A DNA stretch of 64,000 nt from Alphaproteobacteria bacterium (GTDB lineage: Bacteria > Pseudomonadota > Alphaproteobacteria > Micropepsales > Micropepsaceae): assembly GCA_019245415.1 (NCBI GenBank), contig JAFARO010000003.1, positions 310,001 through 374,000 on the forward strand, given 5' to 3'. Both the position numbers and the translations under genes were made by a program. Under the pieces are notes generated by a model, which saw nothing but the letters and a program-made list of their open reading frames with translations, did not search any database and was not told the origin of the DNA. Shown here in pieces: positions 36,580-45,783 of the stretch (position 1 is the stretch's first letter; each line of letters opens with the position of its first letter).

Positions 36580-37023
36580 TCAACGGGCGGGGGCGAAGAT
36601 AGCGGCGTGCACCCTTTCGCCGGGCTCGATGCCCAGTTGTCGGGCCCGGCCGCCCGCGATCTCGAGCACCGCGCGCACAGGCTCGCTGGAAGGGATCTGC
36701 GCCTCCGACATCGGCACCGCATTGCCGGCGATGGAAGAGATCACGCCGTCCGAGCGAATGAAGATGATGTCGAGAGGGATCAGCGTGTTCTTCATCCAGA
36801 AGCTGGTCATCACCGTGGTGTGGAAGTCGAACAACATGCCGGCATCAGGCGCGAGGCTCTTGCGATACATCAGTCCGCGTTCCTGGGCGGCGTGATCGTT
36901 GGCCATCTCGACCTTGAACTGCACGGGGCCTTTGGGCGTGTCGATGGCGACCGTCGAATGCGGCAATGGCGCAGCCTGTGCCGCGCCCAACGCGAATAGA
37001 AAAGCGATCAGGAGGGTTCGCAT
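36580..37023 (-). CDS. DUF192 protein, exported
   Basis: A 147-residue protein with a signal peptide (MRTLLIAFLFALGAAQA). The DUF192 core reads HAAQERGLMYRKSLAPDAGML, SFWMKNTLIPLDIIFI and RAVLEIAGGRARQLGI. The biochemical role is unknown. An ATG at 37041 would add six residues. It follows the double cold-shock gene on the same strand at a distance of 55 bp, a pairing common in alphaproteobacteria. Confidence 0.88.
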   Translation of the reverse strand: MRTLLIAFLFALGAAQAAPLPHSTVAIDTPKGPVQFKVEMANDHAAQERGLMYRKSLAPDAGMLFDFHTTVMTSFWMKNTLIPLDIIFIRSDGVISSIAGNAVPMSEAQIPSSEPVRAVLEIAGGRARQLGIEPGERVHAAIFAPAR

Positions 37024-37078
37024 GGGCGAAGCATGCCGCATCGGCGTGAACCGCGCAAAGGCGGACCACCCTGACGGA

Positions 37079-37603
37079 TTACGCGTCGACCACCGTGATC
37101 TCGGCGGCCAGTTCGCCCTTGGGGCCGTCGCCGGCGCGGACGCGCACGCGCTGGCCCTGGATCAGCTCGCGGATGCCGTAGCGGCGCAAGGTCTCCATGT
37201 GGACGAAGACGTCCGGCGTGTCCGGGCCGCGCGAGACGAAACCGTAGCCCTTGCCCCGATTGAACCATTTCACCGTGGCATCGAACGCGGCGCCCTTCGG
37301 CTCGGCTGTAAAGCGTGCACGCTGCGGTAGTGCCGGCGGGGCAGCCGTCGAGTTGTCGAGCGAGATCACGCGGCGGGCCTGCAACCCGCGCGGACCCTGT
37401 ACGGCTTCGCAAACGACCTTCGCCCCTTCATAGGCGGCCTTGAAGCCAGATTGGCGCACGCATGTCTGGTGCAGCAACACGTCGCCCTGTACACCGTCTT
37501 CGGGTTTGATGAACCCATAGCCCTTTGTCATGTCGAACCACTTCACCTGACCGATCACTTCCTGTGCGACGTCACCCGGAAGCGGCGCTACGCTCGTGTC
37601 CAT
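37079..37603 (-). CDS. Double cold-shock domain protein
   Basis: A 174-residue protein with two CspA-like domains: residues 15-75 (GQVKWFDMTKGYGFIKPEDG) and 105-172 (ATVKWFNRGKGYGFVSRGPD). Each holds the KGYGF RNA-binding motif. A linker rich in Ala and Pro joins them. It is likely an RNA chaperone. I chose ATG 37603; the longer frame to 37708 would put a hydrophobic stretch before a cytoplasmic domain. Confidence 0.93.
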   Translation of the reverse strand: MDTSVAPLPGDVAQEVIGQVKWFDMTKGYGFIKPEDGVQGDVLLHQTCVRQSGFKAAYEGAKVVCEAVQGPRGLQARRVISLDNSTAAPPALPQRARFTAEPKGAAFDATVKWFNRGKGYGFVSRGPDTPDVFVHMETLRRYGIRELIQGQRVRVRAGDGPKGELAAEITVVDA

Positions 37604-37762
37604 CCCTGTCTGCCCCACGCTTGATGGTAAAAATAAGGTTAACACAATGCACGCGAGCGTGGAAGTAGAACCGTCATGGTTACGTCGCATTTTTGCCCGA
37701 ATGGGCACATTGCGCCAAGACTTTGATTCGAAACGGGAACCTCAGCACCAGGAGAGCAGGAG

Positions 37763-38353
37763 ATGAATTTTACCGGCCGTTACGCCATCCCGGCACCGCC
37801 CGAAATGGTGTGGCAGGCCCTCAATGACACGGATGTTCTCAAGGCCTGCATTCCGGGTTGCGAGCAGCTCGACAAGACGAGCGCAACCGAGTTTCGCGCC
37901 GTGGCGACACTCAGGATCGGTCCGGTCAAAGCGACGTTTCGCGGTAAGATTGCGTTAACGGACCTCGAGCCCCCGCGGCACTGCAGACTGGTGGGTGAAG
38001 GACAAGGCGGTGTCGCGGGTTTCGCAAAAGGCAATGCCGAAGTGGAGCTCGAGCCGCAGGGCGCCGGCACCCTGCTCTCCTACAAGGCACACGCCGCAGT
38101 CGGCGGCAAGCTCGCGCAAATCGGCCAACGACTGCTCGACGGCGCAGCCCGGCAAATGGCCGACGACTTTTTTGCACGCTTCAGCAAGGCGCTCGCGCCG
38201 AAAGCCGAACTTACGCCCGATCCGGAAGGCGACGTTGCGACGCTTCCCGCAACGGAAAGTACCGAGCGCCAACTTAAGGGATCGGAGGTCTGGATCCTCG
38301 GCGTGATCGGCATCGTGGCGATCTTGCTCGTTCTCTTGGGCCGGGTGCTATAG
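37763..38353 (+). CDS. coxG: CoxG-like SRPBCC protein with C-terminal anchor
   Basis: A 196-residue protein. Residues 1-145 form a START-like fold typical of carbon-monoxide-dehydrogenase subunit G (FTGRYAIPAPPEMVWQALND, LKACIPGCEQL). A membrane helix ends the protein (VWILGVIGIVAILLVLLG). In Oligotropha CoxG helps to attach CO dehydrogenase to the membrane. AGGAG precedes the ATG. It begins the cox-like cluster. Confidence 0.9.
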   Translation: MNFTGRYAIPAPPEMVWQALNDTDVLKACIPGCEQLDKTSATEFRAVATLRIGPVKATFRGKIALTDLEPPRHCRLVGEGQGGVAGFAKGNAEVELEPQGAGTLLSYKAHAAVGGKLAQIGQRLLDGAARQMADDFFARFSKALAPKAELTPDPEGDVATLPATESTERQLKGSEVWILGVIGIVAILLVLLGRVL

Positions 38354-38390
38354 TCGGCGCTCCAACCGCATCGTATCGAGGTAGCAACGC

Positions 38391-38885
38391 ATGACGGTCG
38401 TCAGCCTGACGGTGAATGGCAAGCCTGTGTCCCGCGACGTCGAGGATCGCACGCTTCTGGTCTATTTCCTGCGAGAGGATTTGAACCTCACCGGCACGCA
38501 TATCGGCTGCGACACCAGCCAGTGCGGGGCCTGCGTCGTGCATCTGGACGGACGCGCCGTGAAGGCGTGCACGCTCTTCGCGGTGCAGGCCAACGGTGCG
38601 CACGTGACGACGATCGAAGGGCTGGCCAAAGACGGCGCGCTGCATCCGGTGCAGGAGGCTTTCCGCGACAATCACGGCCTGCAATGCGGCTTTTGCACGC
38701 CCGGCATGATCATGACGGCCGTCGACATGATCCGCCGAGTGCCCGCGTCGGAACTCGATCGGGCCCGCATTCGTCACGAATTGGAAGGGAACATCTGCCG
38801 CTGCACCGGCTATCACAACATCGTCTCGTCGATCGAGGATGCGGCCAAGCGCATTAACGGAACCGGGAAAGAGCGGGCGGCATGA
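38391..38885 (+). CDS. coxS: Small (2Fe-2S) subunit of a molybdenum hydroxylase
   Basis: A 164-residue iron-sulfur subunit with two clusters. The plant-type cluster is bound in [16 protein letters not shown], with its fourth cysteine in VKACTLF. The second cluster uses [13 protein letters not shown] and [12 protein letters not shown]. It passes electrons between the molybdenum cofactor and FAD. GAGGT lies eight nt upstream. It overlaps coxM by ATGA. Confidence 0.95.
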   Translation: MTVVSLTVNGKPVSRDVEDRTLLVYFLREDLNLTGTHIGCDTSQCGACVVHLDGRAVKACTLFAVQANGAHVTTIEGLAKDGALHPVQEAFRDNHGLQCGFCTPGMIMTAVDMIRRVPASELDRARIRHELEGNICRCTGYHNIVSSIEDAAKRINGTGKERAA

Positions 38886-39691
38886 GCATGATCCCCTACG
38901 CCTTCACGTACCGCCGGGCGAAGTCGCTCGACGATGCCGAAGCGATGCTGGCGGCGTCCCCGGACGCCAAGTTGCTGGCTGGAGGGCAGACCCTGATCCC
39001 TGCGCTGAAGATGCGCCTCGCCAATCCTTCGGAGCTCATCGACATCGCCGCGCTCGAGGCGTTGCGTTTCCTCGCGGTTAGGGACCGCGTGGTCGTGGTG
39101 GGTGCCGGGGCGCGGCATCACGAGGTTGCGACCTCTCCGGAGGTAAGACGCGCGATCCCGGCGCTGGCTGAACTCGCCGGCTCCATCGGCGATCCTGCGG
39201 TCCGCCAGATGGGAACCCTCGGCGGCTCGCTCGCCAACAATGACCCGGCCGCAGATTATCCTGCCGCCGTGCTGGCGCTGGACGCCACCATCAAGACCAA
39301 TCGCCGGGAGATCCGCGCCGGCGATTTCTTCACTGGGATGTTCGCCACCGCGCTCGAGGAGCGCGAGATCGTCACCGAAGTGCGCTTTCCCGTTCCGGAG
39401 CGTGCCGGATACGCCAAGTTCGCCAATCCGGCCTCGCGTTATGCGATGGCGGGCGTCTTCGTCGCCAAGGCGGGCCCAGCGGTGCGCGTCGCGGTGACGG
39501 GCGCGGCCCCGTGCGTATTTCGCATACCGGCGATGGAAGCCGCGCTGGCGAAGAACTTCTCGCCGGATGCGCTCGAGGACATCGAGGTGGATCCGGGGGA
39601 GATGAATTCCGACCTGCACGGCTCGGCGGAATATCGCGCCCATCTCGTTGGCGTGATGGCGCGGCGCGCCGTCGAAACGGCGCTGCGGTGA
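38882..39691 (+). CDS. coxM: FAD-binding medium subunit of a molybdenum hydroxylase
   Basis: A 269-residue FAD_binding_5 protein. FAD-binding motifs are [15 protein letters not shown] and [22 protein letters not shown]. Together with CoxS it would complete a CO-dehydrogenase-like enzyme, but the large catalytic subunit is absent from this window. Its start overlaps coxS and its stop overlaps the following XdhC gene (GTGA). Confidence 0.95.
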   Translation: MSMIPYAFTYRRAKSLDDAEAMLAASPDAKLLAGGQTLIPALKMRLANPSELIDIAALEALRFLAVRDRVVVVGAGARHHEVATSPEVRRAIPALAELAGSIGDPAVRQMGTLGGSLANNDPAADYPAAVLALDATIKTNRREIRAGDFFTGMFATALEEREIVTEVRFPVPERAGYAKFANPASRYAMAGVFVAKAGPAVRVAVTGAAPCVFRIPAMEAALAKNFSPDALEDIEVDPGEMNSDLHGSAEYRAHLVGVMARRAVETALR

Positions 39692-40011
39692 GCGCCGAAA
39701 ATGACGATCCGCTGCTGGCGGCCGAAGGCTGGCTCGCCGAGGGGCGCAAAGCCGCGCTTGCGACGGTGGTGAAGACCTGGGGCTCGTCGCCGCGGCCCGC
39801 GGGCAGCCGGCTCGCCGTGCGCGACGACGGCGCATTCGTCGGCTCGGTTTCCGGCGGCTGCGTCGAAGGCGCCGTGATCGAAGTGGCGCAAGCCGCAATC
39901 GCCGACGGCAAGACGCGCGTCCTCGAATTCGGCGTCAGCGACGAGCAGGCCTGGAGCGTGGGCCTCGCCTGCGGCGGCCGGGTCGAGATCTTCGTCGAAC
40001 CGGTGGGCTGA
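39688..40011 (+). CDS. XdhC/CoxI N-terminal domain protein
   Basis: A 107-residue protein beginning at GTG 39688, inside the coxM stop. It matches only the N-terminal half of XdhC: ALATVVKTWGSSPRPAGSRLAV and GSVSGGCVEGAVIEVAQ, plus LACGGRVEIFVEP. XdhC-type proteins help to insert sulfurated molybdenum cofactor into the large subunit. The Rossmann half is a separate gene 36 bp later. Confidence 0.9.
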   Translation: MSAENDDPLLAAEGWLAEGRKAALATVVKTWGSSPRPAGSRLAVRDDGAFVGSVSGGCVEGAVIEVAQAAIADGKTRVLEFGVSDEQAWSVGLACGGRVEIFVEPVG

Positions 40012-40047
40012 GCTTCGACAGCCATGGACAGCGCCCGGATCTGACCC

Positions 40048-40743
40048 ATGCATCTGGCCACCCTCAAAGCCATCAATGAAGCTCGGCGCGAGGGCCGCGG
40101 CGTCGTGCTCGCGACGGATTTGAACAATGGTGATGAGCGGCTGATTGCGCCGGGCGGAGTGGATGCGCTCGCCGACGCCGCCGCCAAAGCTGCGCGCGCG
40201 GACCAAAGCATGACGGTCGATGCCGAAGGACGGCGTTGGTTCCTGAGCATCTTCAATCCACCCCTGGAGCTGGTGGTGGTGGGCGCGGCGCACATCGCCC
40301 AGCCGCTGACGCAGATTGGGATGCTGATGGAGTATCGCGTCCGCGTGATCGATCCGCGCGTCTCCTTCGCGACACCGGCGCGATTTCCGGGCGTGGCGCT
40401 GTCGCATGACTGGCCGGACGAAGCGCTGGCGAAACAGCCGCTCGGGCCGCGCAGTGCGCTCGCCGCCCTGACCCACGATCCCAAAATCGACGATCCGGCG
40501 CTGGCCGCGGCGCTCAATTCCGGCTGCTTCTATGTCGGCGCGCTGGGCTCGCGAAAAACGCACGCTGCTCGGTTGGAACGGCTGAGGGCGCAGGGTTTTG
40601 ACGACACCATGCTGGCGCGCATCAAGGGGCCTATCGGTCTCGCCATAGGGGCCAAGAGCCCAGCCGAGATCGCGGTCGCGATCCTGGCCGAGATCACGGC
40701 GGCCCTGCGTCAGCCCCCCGAAGCCGTTCGCCGCGAAGCATAG
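40048..40743 (+). CDS. XdhC/CoxI Rossmann-domain protein
   Basis: A 231-residue protein holding the C-terminal half of XdhC: LELVVVGAAHIAQPLTQIG nucleotide-binding loop, VRVIDPRVSFATP, ALTHDPKIDDPAL and YVGALGSRKTHAARLERL. A glutamine/serine-free first 70 residues are less conserved. It acts with the neighbouring small XdhC protein. Its last 34 bp overlap the facing EF-hand gene. Confidence 0.9.
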   Translation: MHLATLKAINEARREGRGVVLATDLNNGDERLIAPGGVDALADAAAKAARADQSMTVDAEGRRWFLSIFNPPLELVVVGAAHIAQPLTQIGMLMEYRVRVIDPRVSFATPARFPGVALSHDWPDEALAKQPLGPRSALAALTHDPKIDDPALAAALNSGCFYVGALGSRKTHAARLERLRAQGFDDTMLARIKGPIGLAIGAKSPAEIAVAILAEITAALRQPPEAVRREA

Positions 40744-41450
40744 ACCCTCGGAGTCGCAAGCTCGTCGCGCGTCAGCACACCATCTTTGTTGCGGTCGAGG
40801 CGTGCGAAAAGCGCCCGCCCCGAGGCCGCGAACTCGGCAAAGGAGAGCCTGCCGTCGCCGTCGCGATCGAGCTTGCGGAAATACCCAGCGTCGCTGGCAG
40901 CGCCGCGCCTCAGCGCGTCCGCGACGAATTGGGCTCCGCTGACCGATTTGGCGGTGCCGGCCATGGCAGCAAAGCGCTTGGCCGTCACTTGGTCTAGTTC
41001 GGTGCGCGTGACTTGGCCATCGTGGTTGAGATCGGTTTCTCGGCAAAACCGTGCCTTGTTGAAGGAAGCATGCTCGCCTCCGGCGCAATTCTCCGTTCCC
41101 GTGCTGCCAGAGAATGTCTCAAAGCGCGCACGCAAGGGCGTCGCGAACTCCTCCAGCGTCAGCCGGCCATCGTTGTTCCAATCGAGGCTCTTGAAGCGCC
41201 GCAGGAGCGACGCGCGATAGGTTTCCTCGCGCAGGCTCACGAACTGCTCCAGGCTCAAGGCACCATAGCGCGCATGGGACTGGAATTGAACGCTGAGCGC
41301 GCGGTTCAACTCGTCGCGCGTCACGCGTCCATCATGGTTGAGGTCGAAGGTCGCCAAAAACCGATCGGCACGACCATCGCCGACGCTTTGGGTCTGACCA
41401 TGGGCCGCGCCCGACATCAATATCAGGGGGACCAGAACCTGCCACCGCAT
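40710..41450 (-). CDS. Secreted EF-hand protein with five calcium sites
   Basis: A 246-residue protein with a signal peptide (LVPLILMSGAAHG). Five EF-hand loops are visible: DLNHDGRVTRDE, DWNNDGRLTLEE, DLNHDGQVTRTE, DRDGDGRLSFAE and DRNKDGVLTRDE. It is probably a periplasmic calcium-binding or sensing protein. AAGGAGG lies five nt before ATG 41450. It faces the XdhC gene and diverges from the two-component system. Confidence 0.92.
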   Translation of the reverse strand: MRWQVLVPLILMSGAAHGQTQSVGDGRADRFLATFDLNHDGRVTRDELNRALSVQFQSHARYGALSLEQFVSLREETYRASLLRRFKSLDWNNDGRLTLEEFATPLRARFETFSGSTGTENCAGGEHASFNKARFCRETDLNHDGQVTRTELDQVTAKRFAAMAGTAKSVSGAQFVADALRRGAASDAGYFRKLDRDGDGRLSFAEFAASGRALFARLDRNKDGVLTRDELATPRVYASRRTASGG

Positions 41451-41623
41451 CAAAGCCTCCTTCCCAAGGTTGTTCCAATTTCGTTCACCCGGTAAGGCTG
41501 TTTAGAACAAAACGGGATCGCATGGCAAGCGCCATCTTTCTCGGCCTTCTTCAGCAAGAATTGAGAGACTTTGCGCCAATTTGGCGGTTTATCGCGGCGG
41601 CTGAGGGGCTTAAGCCTGTTTGC

Positions 41624-42352
41624 ATGATCAAGGACGAAACCAAGCCTCACGTCCTCATCGTCGAGGATGCGCGCGACATTCGCGAGCCGCTGGCGCGGTA
41701 TCTGCGCGAGAATTCCTATCGCACGACCACGGCGCCCGACAGCGCGACCGCGCGACGGGTGATGAAGAGCGCTGCGATCGATCTCGTGGTGCTCGACATC
41801 ATGATGCCGGGCGAGGACGGCCTGAGCCTGTGCCGCTCCATTCGCGAGACCAGCCAGATCCCCGTCATCCTGCTCACCGCAAAGGGCGAAGAAGTCGATC
41901 GCATCGTGGGGCTGGAGATGGGCGCAGACGACTACATCGCCAAACCCTTTTCGCCGCGGGAATTGGTGGCGCGCATCGCTGCCGTTCTGCGGCGCACCCA
42001 TGCCCTGCCGCCGCGCCAGAAGGCGCCTGCGGCCGCGCGGGTTCGTTTCGGCGACTGGGTGCTCGATACGGGCCAGCGCGAACTCGTCGGCGCACAAGGC
42101 GTGGCGATGTCGCTTTCCAGCGGCGAGTTCCGCTTGCTGATGACACTGCTCGAGAGGCCCAAGATCGCCCTCACCCGCAACCAGTTGCTCGACCTGACCA
42201 AGGGCCGCGACGCGGAGTTGTTCGACCGCAGCATCGACAATCACGTCAGCCGTCTGCGCAAGAAGATCGAGCCCGATCCCAAGAATCCGCGCTACATCAA
42301 GACAGTGTGGGGAGGCGGGTATATCTTCGCGGTGGAGCCGGAGGCGGAATGA
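41624..42352 (+). CDS. OmpR-family response regulator
   Basis: A 242-residue DNA-binding regulator. The receiver has VLIVEDARD, the phospho-acceptor aspartate in VVLDIMMPGEDG, and lysine in YIAKPF. The winged-helix domain covers 135-240 (VWGGGYIF end). ATG 41624 gives the normal start just before the first beta strand; a longer frame starts at 41522 with a better GGGA but adds 34 atypical residues. It overlaps the kinase gene by ATGA. Confidence 0.93.
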   Translation: MIKDETKPHVLIVEDARDIREPLARYLRENSYRTTTAPDSATARRVMKSAAIDLVVLDIMMPGEDGLSLCRSIRETSQIPVILLTAKGEEVDRIVGLEMGADDYIAKPFSPRELVARIAAVLRRTHALPPRQKAPAAARVRFGDWVLDTGQRELVGAQGVAMSLSSGEFRLLMTLLERPKIALTRNQLLDLTKGRDAELFDRSIDNHVSRLRKKIEPDPKNPRYIKTVWGGGYIFAVEPEAE

Positions 42353-43665
42353 GGCTGATACCGCGGACCCTGGGCATGCAGCTCGTCGCGGTTACGGCCG
42401 CGGCGGTGCTGCTCTCCAATCTCGCGGTGGTCGCCTGGTTCGAACTCACCACCGAACAGCAGAACGAAGCCGCCTTGATGGATCGTGTGGTGGACCGCGC
42501 GGCGTCGAGCGCGCAATTGCTGAGTGCAATTCCCGCGGCCTACCGCAAAAGCGCGGCCGAGACGATGAGCGCATACCCGTGGGATTTCGTCTTACGCAAC
42601 GGGAACGCCCGGTCCCGGCCGATGAACGACGACGAGAGACGCCTGGCCGCCAAGCTGCGCTCCGAGCTCCCTGCCGCGCTGGCGCGGTTTCCCGTCCTTG
42701 CAAATCTGCGCGACGCTCGCCGGCAGGCGTTCCAATTCGTCGTGCCGGTCGCGCCCGGCACAGAGCTTGTCGCGACGTTTCATCGGCCTGCCTCCACCCC
42801 ATGGCAGGTGGAGGCGTTGGCCGCCGCGATGGTCGCGATTCTGGCGGCGTCACTCGCCGCCGCCTATTTTGCTCGTCGGTTCACCCGCCCCTTGGCGGAG
42901 CTCGCCAGCGCCGCCTCGACGCTTGCCCGCAGCGGTAACGCGCCGAGGCTCAACGAAACCGGGCCGCAGGATGTGCGTGAGGCGGCGCTCGCCTTCAATG
43001 CGATGACCGACGAAGTGCGCCGCACGCTGGAGAGCCAGCGCCAGCTTCTGTCGGCCGTCGGCCACGATCTGCGCACGCCGATCACGGCAATGCGCATCAG
43101 CCTGGAATTCGTTTCCGATCCAGAGCTGCGCGCAAATCTTCAGAAAAACCTGGCCGAACTCCAGGAGCTGACCGAGGCCGTCCTATCTGCCGCGCGCGGC
43201 ACCGGGGGCGAAGCCAAGCGCGCCATCGATCTCTCCTCCCTGCTGGAAAGCCTCTGTGCCGACATGGACGATCAGGGCGAACAGGTGCATTTCGCAGTCG
43301 ACGACGAGCCGGCGCCACTGGTTTGCCGGCCGAATGAGATCCGCCGCGCGGTGCGCAATCTGGTCGCCAATGCAGTCGCCTATGGTGGTCGGGCCGAGGT
43401 GCGCCTCGGCCGGGAGGACGGCGCCTATGAGATCGTCGTCGAGGACCAGGGTCCAGGAATCCCCGAACCCGACCAGCAACGCGTCTTCGAGCCCTTCGTA
43501 CGTCTGGAGAGCTCGCGAAATGAAGACACAGGCGGCAGCGGCCTTGGCCTCACTCTTGTGAAGGCGATCGCCGAAGGCCATGGCGGCTCCATCAAGCTCG
43601 AGAACTGCCGCGAACGCGGACTGCGCGCGCGGCTCTGCCTGCCCCGGGATCGGGTGGCTGTTTAG
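42349..43665 (+). CDS. Sensor histidine kinase
   Basis: A 438-residue membrane kinase with two helices (MQLVAVTAAAVLLSNLAVVA and near 145-168), a periplasmic domain of about 110 residues, HAMP, and a catalytic core. The H-box is GHDLRTPITAMR, the N-box NLVANAVAYGG, and the G-boxes DQGPGIPE and GSGLGLTLVKAIAEGHGG. It pairs with the response regulator whose stop it overlaps. The signal is unknown; a calcium link to the adjacent EF-hand gene is speculative. Confidence 0.94.
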   Translation: MRLIPRTLGMQLVAVTAAAVLLSNLAVVAWFELTTEQQNEAALMDRVVDRAASSAQLLSAIPAAYRKSAAETMSAYPWDFVLRNGNARSRPMNDDERRLAAKLRSELPAALARFPVLANLRDARRQAFQFVVPVAPGTELVATFHRPASTPWQVEALAAAMVAILAASLAAAYFARRFTRPLAELASAASTLARSGNAPRLNETGPQDVREAALAFNAMTDEVRRTLESQRQLLSAVGHDLRTPITAMRISLEFVSDPELRANLQKNLAELQELTEAVLSAARGTGGEAKRAIDLSSLLESLCADMDDQGEQVHFAVDDEPAPLVCRPNEIRRAVRNLVANAVAYGGRAEVRLGREDGAYEIVVEDQGPGIPEPDQQRVFEPFVRLESSRNEDTGGSGLGLTLVKAIAEGHGGSIKLENCRERGLRARLCLPRDRVAV

Positions 43666-43786
43666 AGCCCATCGAGCAGCGCACCAAACAAGGACTGTCC
43701 TGTCCCTTTGCGGAAGGAAGAGACTTTCTTCCTGAAACCTCGGCCGCGCGCGTGCACGATGGAGGATCCTGCTCTACTCTGCACCC

Positions 43787-45367
43787 GTGATCTTCGGCTC
43801 AATCGCCATCGACGATGCAGGGGGCGCCATCCTCGCCCATCGCGCGGGACCGTTCCGCAAGGGGCGCGTGCTGTCCGCCGCGGACATCGAAGTGCTGCGT
43901 GAACTGGGCTTGAGCGCTGTGACGGCGGCGCGCCTCGAATCGGACGACGTCGCGGAAAACGAAGCGGCCGGCCGCATCGCGCGCGCCTGTGCCGGTCCGA
44001 ATGTGCGCATCGGCGCCGCCTTTACCGGCCGCGCCAATCTCTATGCCGAAACACATGGCGTCGCGATCGTCGATGCCGCCAAGATCGATGCCCTGAACAG
44101 GCTGCATGAGGCGATCACGCTGGCGACGCTGCCGCCATTCGCCAGCCTGGCGGAGCGGCAGATGCTGGCGACGGTCAAGATCATCCCGTTCTCCGTGACC
44201 CGTCCCGCGGTCGAGGCCGCAGAGGAGATGTTGCGGACACCGCCAGTGAGCGTTGCACCGTTCAGGCCGAAGCGGGTCGCGCTGATCTCGACCGTGCTCC
44301 CGGGTACCAAGCCCGCACTGCTCGACAAAAATCGTAGCGCGATCGAAGCCAGGCTGAACGACATTGGTTCTGCCCTCGCTCTCGAGCTTCGCGTCGACCA
44401 TGCGGTCGCGCCGCTGGCCCAGGCCATCGGTGAGGCCCGGGGCATGGACGCGATCCTCGTCTTCGGCGCCAGCGCCATCACCGACCGCCGCGACGTCATC
44501 CCCGCCGCCATCGAGGCTGCGGGGGGAGAATTGCTCGCTTTCGGCATGCCGGTCGATCCTGGGAACCTGCTGCTCTCGGCGAAGCTCGGAAATGCACCGG
44601 TGATTGGCCTGCCCGGCTGCGCACGCTCGCCAAAGCTCAACGGTTTCGACTTCGTGCTGCGGCGGCTGGCGGCGGGACTGCCCCTGGGCCGGAGCGAACT
44701 GGCGGCCATGGGCGTGGGCGGCTTGCTGACCGAGATTCCGTCGCGACCGCAGCCGCGCGACGAGCATCCGCCGCAACTGCCAAAGGTCGCCGCCGTGGTG
44801 CTGGCGGCTGGGCTCTCCTCGCGCATGGGATCGCACAAGCTGCTGGAAGAGGTCGCCGGCAAGCCGCTTGTGCGCTATGCGGTGGAGGCCGCGCTCGACA
44901 GCGCCCCGCGGCCCGTCCTTGTTGTCACTGGTCACAATCCGCTGAACGTTCGCGAGGCGCTATCCGGCCTTGACATCAGTTTCGTGGATAATCCTGACTA
45001 TTCAAAAGGTTTGAGCACATCCTTGAAGTACGGTTTGAGGGCGCTTCCAGAGGGGGTGGATGCTGCAATCATACTGCTGGGCGATATGCCTGCGGTCACG
45101 GCTGGGCTGATCGACGCCCTGATCGCGGCTTTCGATCCCGCGGAAGGCCGGGCAATCTGCCTCCCCGTCAGCGGCGGGCGGCGCGGCAACCCAGTGCTGT
45201 GGGCGCGACGCTTCTTCCCGGACATGCTCAAGCTGGAAGGCGATGTAGGAGCCAAAGCCTTGCTCGCGGCGTATGATGAGCTGGTGTGCGAGGTCGAGAC
45301 CGCTGACGACGGCTCCCTGATCGACATCGACACGCAACAGGCGCTGGAGGCCTATCGCAGCCGATGA
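43787..45367 (+). CDS. Fused molybdopterin-binding / MobA-like nucleotidyltransferase
   Basis: A 526-residue protein. Residues 1-330 resemble the molybdopterin-binding fold (ESDDVAENEAAGRIA, LVFGASAITDRRDVIPAAI, GNLLLSAKLG). Residues 335-526 are a MobA/MocA-type transferase (AAVVLAAGLSSRMGSHKLLEE and ILLGDMPAVTAGLIDAL). It likely finishes a molybdenum cofactor for the nearby cox enzymes. The GTG start fits the family start MxFG-x-x-x-I-x-AGGAILAH, but the nearest GGAGGA lies about 20 nt away. It overlaps the next gene by ATGA. Confidence 0.93.
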   Translation: MIFGSIAIDDAGGAILAHRAGPFRKGRVLSAADIEVLRELGLSAVTAARLESDDVAENEAAGRIARACAGPNVRIGAAFTGRANLYAETHGVAIVDAAKIDALNRLHEAITLATLPPFASLAERQMLATVKIIPFSVTRPAVEAAEEMLRTPPVSVAPFRPKRVALISTVLPGTKPALLDKNRSAIEARLNDIGSALALELRVDHAVAPLAQAIGEARGMDAILVFGASAITDRRDVIPAAIEAAGGELLAFGMPVDPGNLLLSAKLGNAPVIGLPGCARSPKLNGFDFVLRRLAAGLPLGRSELAAMGVGGLLTEIPSRPQPRDEHPPQLPKVAAVVLAAGLSSRMGSHKLLEEVAGKPLVRYAVEAALDSAPRPVLVVTGHNPLNVREALSGLDISFVDNPDYSKGLSTSLKYGLRALPEGVDAAIILLGDMPAVTAGLIDALIAAFDPAEGRAICLPVSGGRRGNPVLWARRFFPDMLKLEGDVGAKALLAAYDELVCEVETADDGSLIDIDTQQALEAYRSR

Positions 45368-45783
45368 GCGACCCGCTCTACAAGAAGCCGCTGCTTCGCC
45401 TCGCCGCCGACGCGGCCGGCGCCGGCCGCCTGCCGCAGCCTTGCGTCACGGGGACGGCGCACAATCCCGCCTGCGGCGACCGCGTCATCGTCGACATCGC
45501 GCTCGAGGCCGATCGCATCATTGGCATCGGCCTGGAGACCAAAGCCTGCGTGCTCACCCAGGCGTCGGCATCGATCCTGGGCTCCGGCGCCGTCGGATTG
45601 AACCGCGACGAGATCGTCTCGTTGCGCGATGCCGTGAGGCTCATGCTGTCGGGCGGTGCCGATCCGCCGCACGCGCCTTTCGAATGCTATGCCCATTTCG
45701 ACGGCGTCGCCGAGCACAAGAACCGCCACCGCTGCGTACTGCTGCCCATCGAAGCGGTGCTGGCGGCGTTTGGTGAAACGTGA
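45364..45783 (+). CDS. IscU/SufU-type Fe-S scaffold-like protein
   Basis: A 139-residue protein with the three cluster cysteines C37 (NPACGDR), C62 (KACVLTQASAS) and C124 (HRCVLLP), and the stabilising D39. Because it lies between a molybdenum-cofactor gene and a glucosidase and not in the suf operon, its client may be the cox iron-sulfur subunit. Both ends overlap neighbours (ATGA and GTGA). Confidence 0.9.
   Translation: MSDPLYKKPLLRLAADAAGAGRLPQPCVTGTAHNPACGDRVIVDIALEADRIIGIGLETKACVLTQASASILGSGAVGLNRDEIVSLRDAVRLMLSGGADPPHAPFECYAHFDGVAEHKNRHRCVLLPIEAVLAAFGET

Noticed and set aside
41522-41623. N-terminal extension of the response regulator
   Set aside because: The 34 extra residues do not fit the receiver family, although a GGGA lies before that start.
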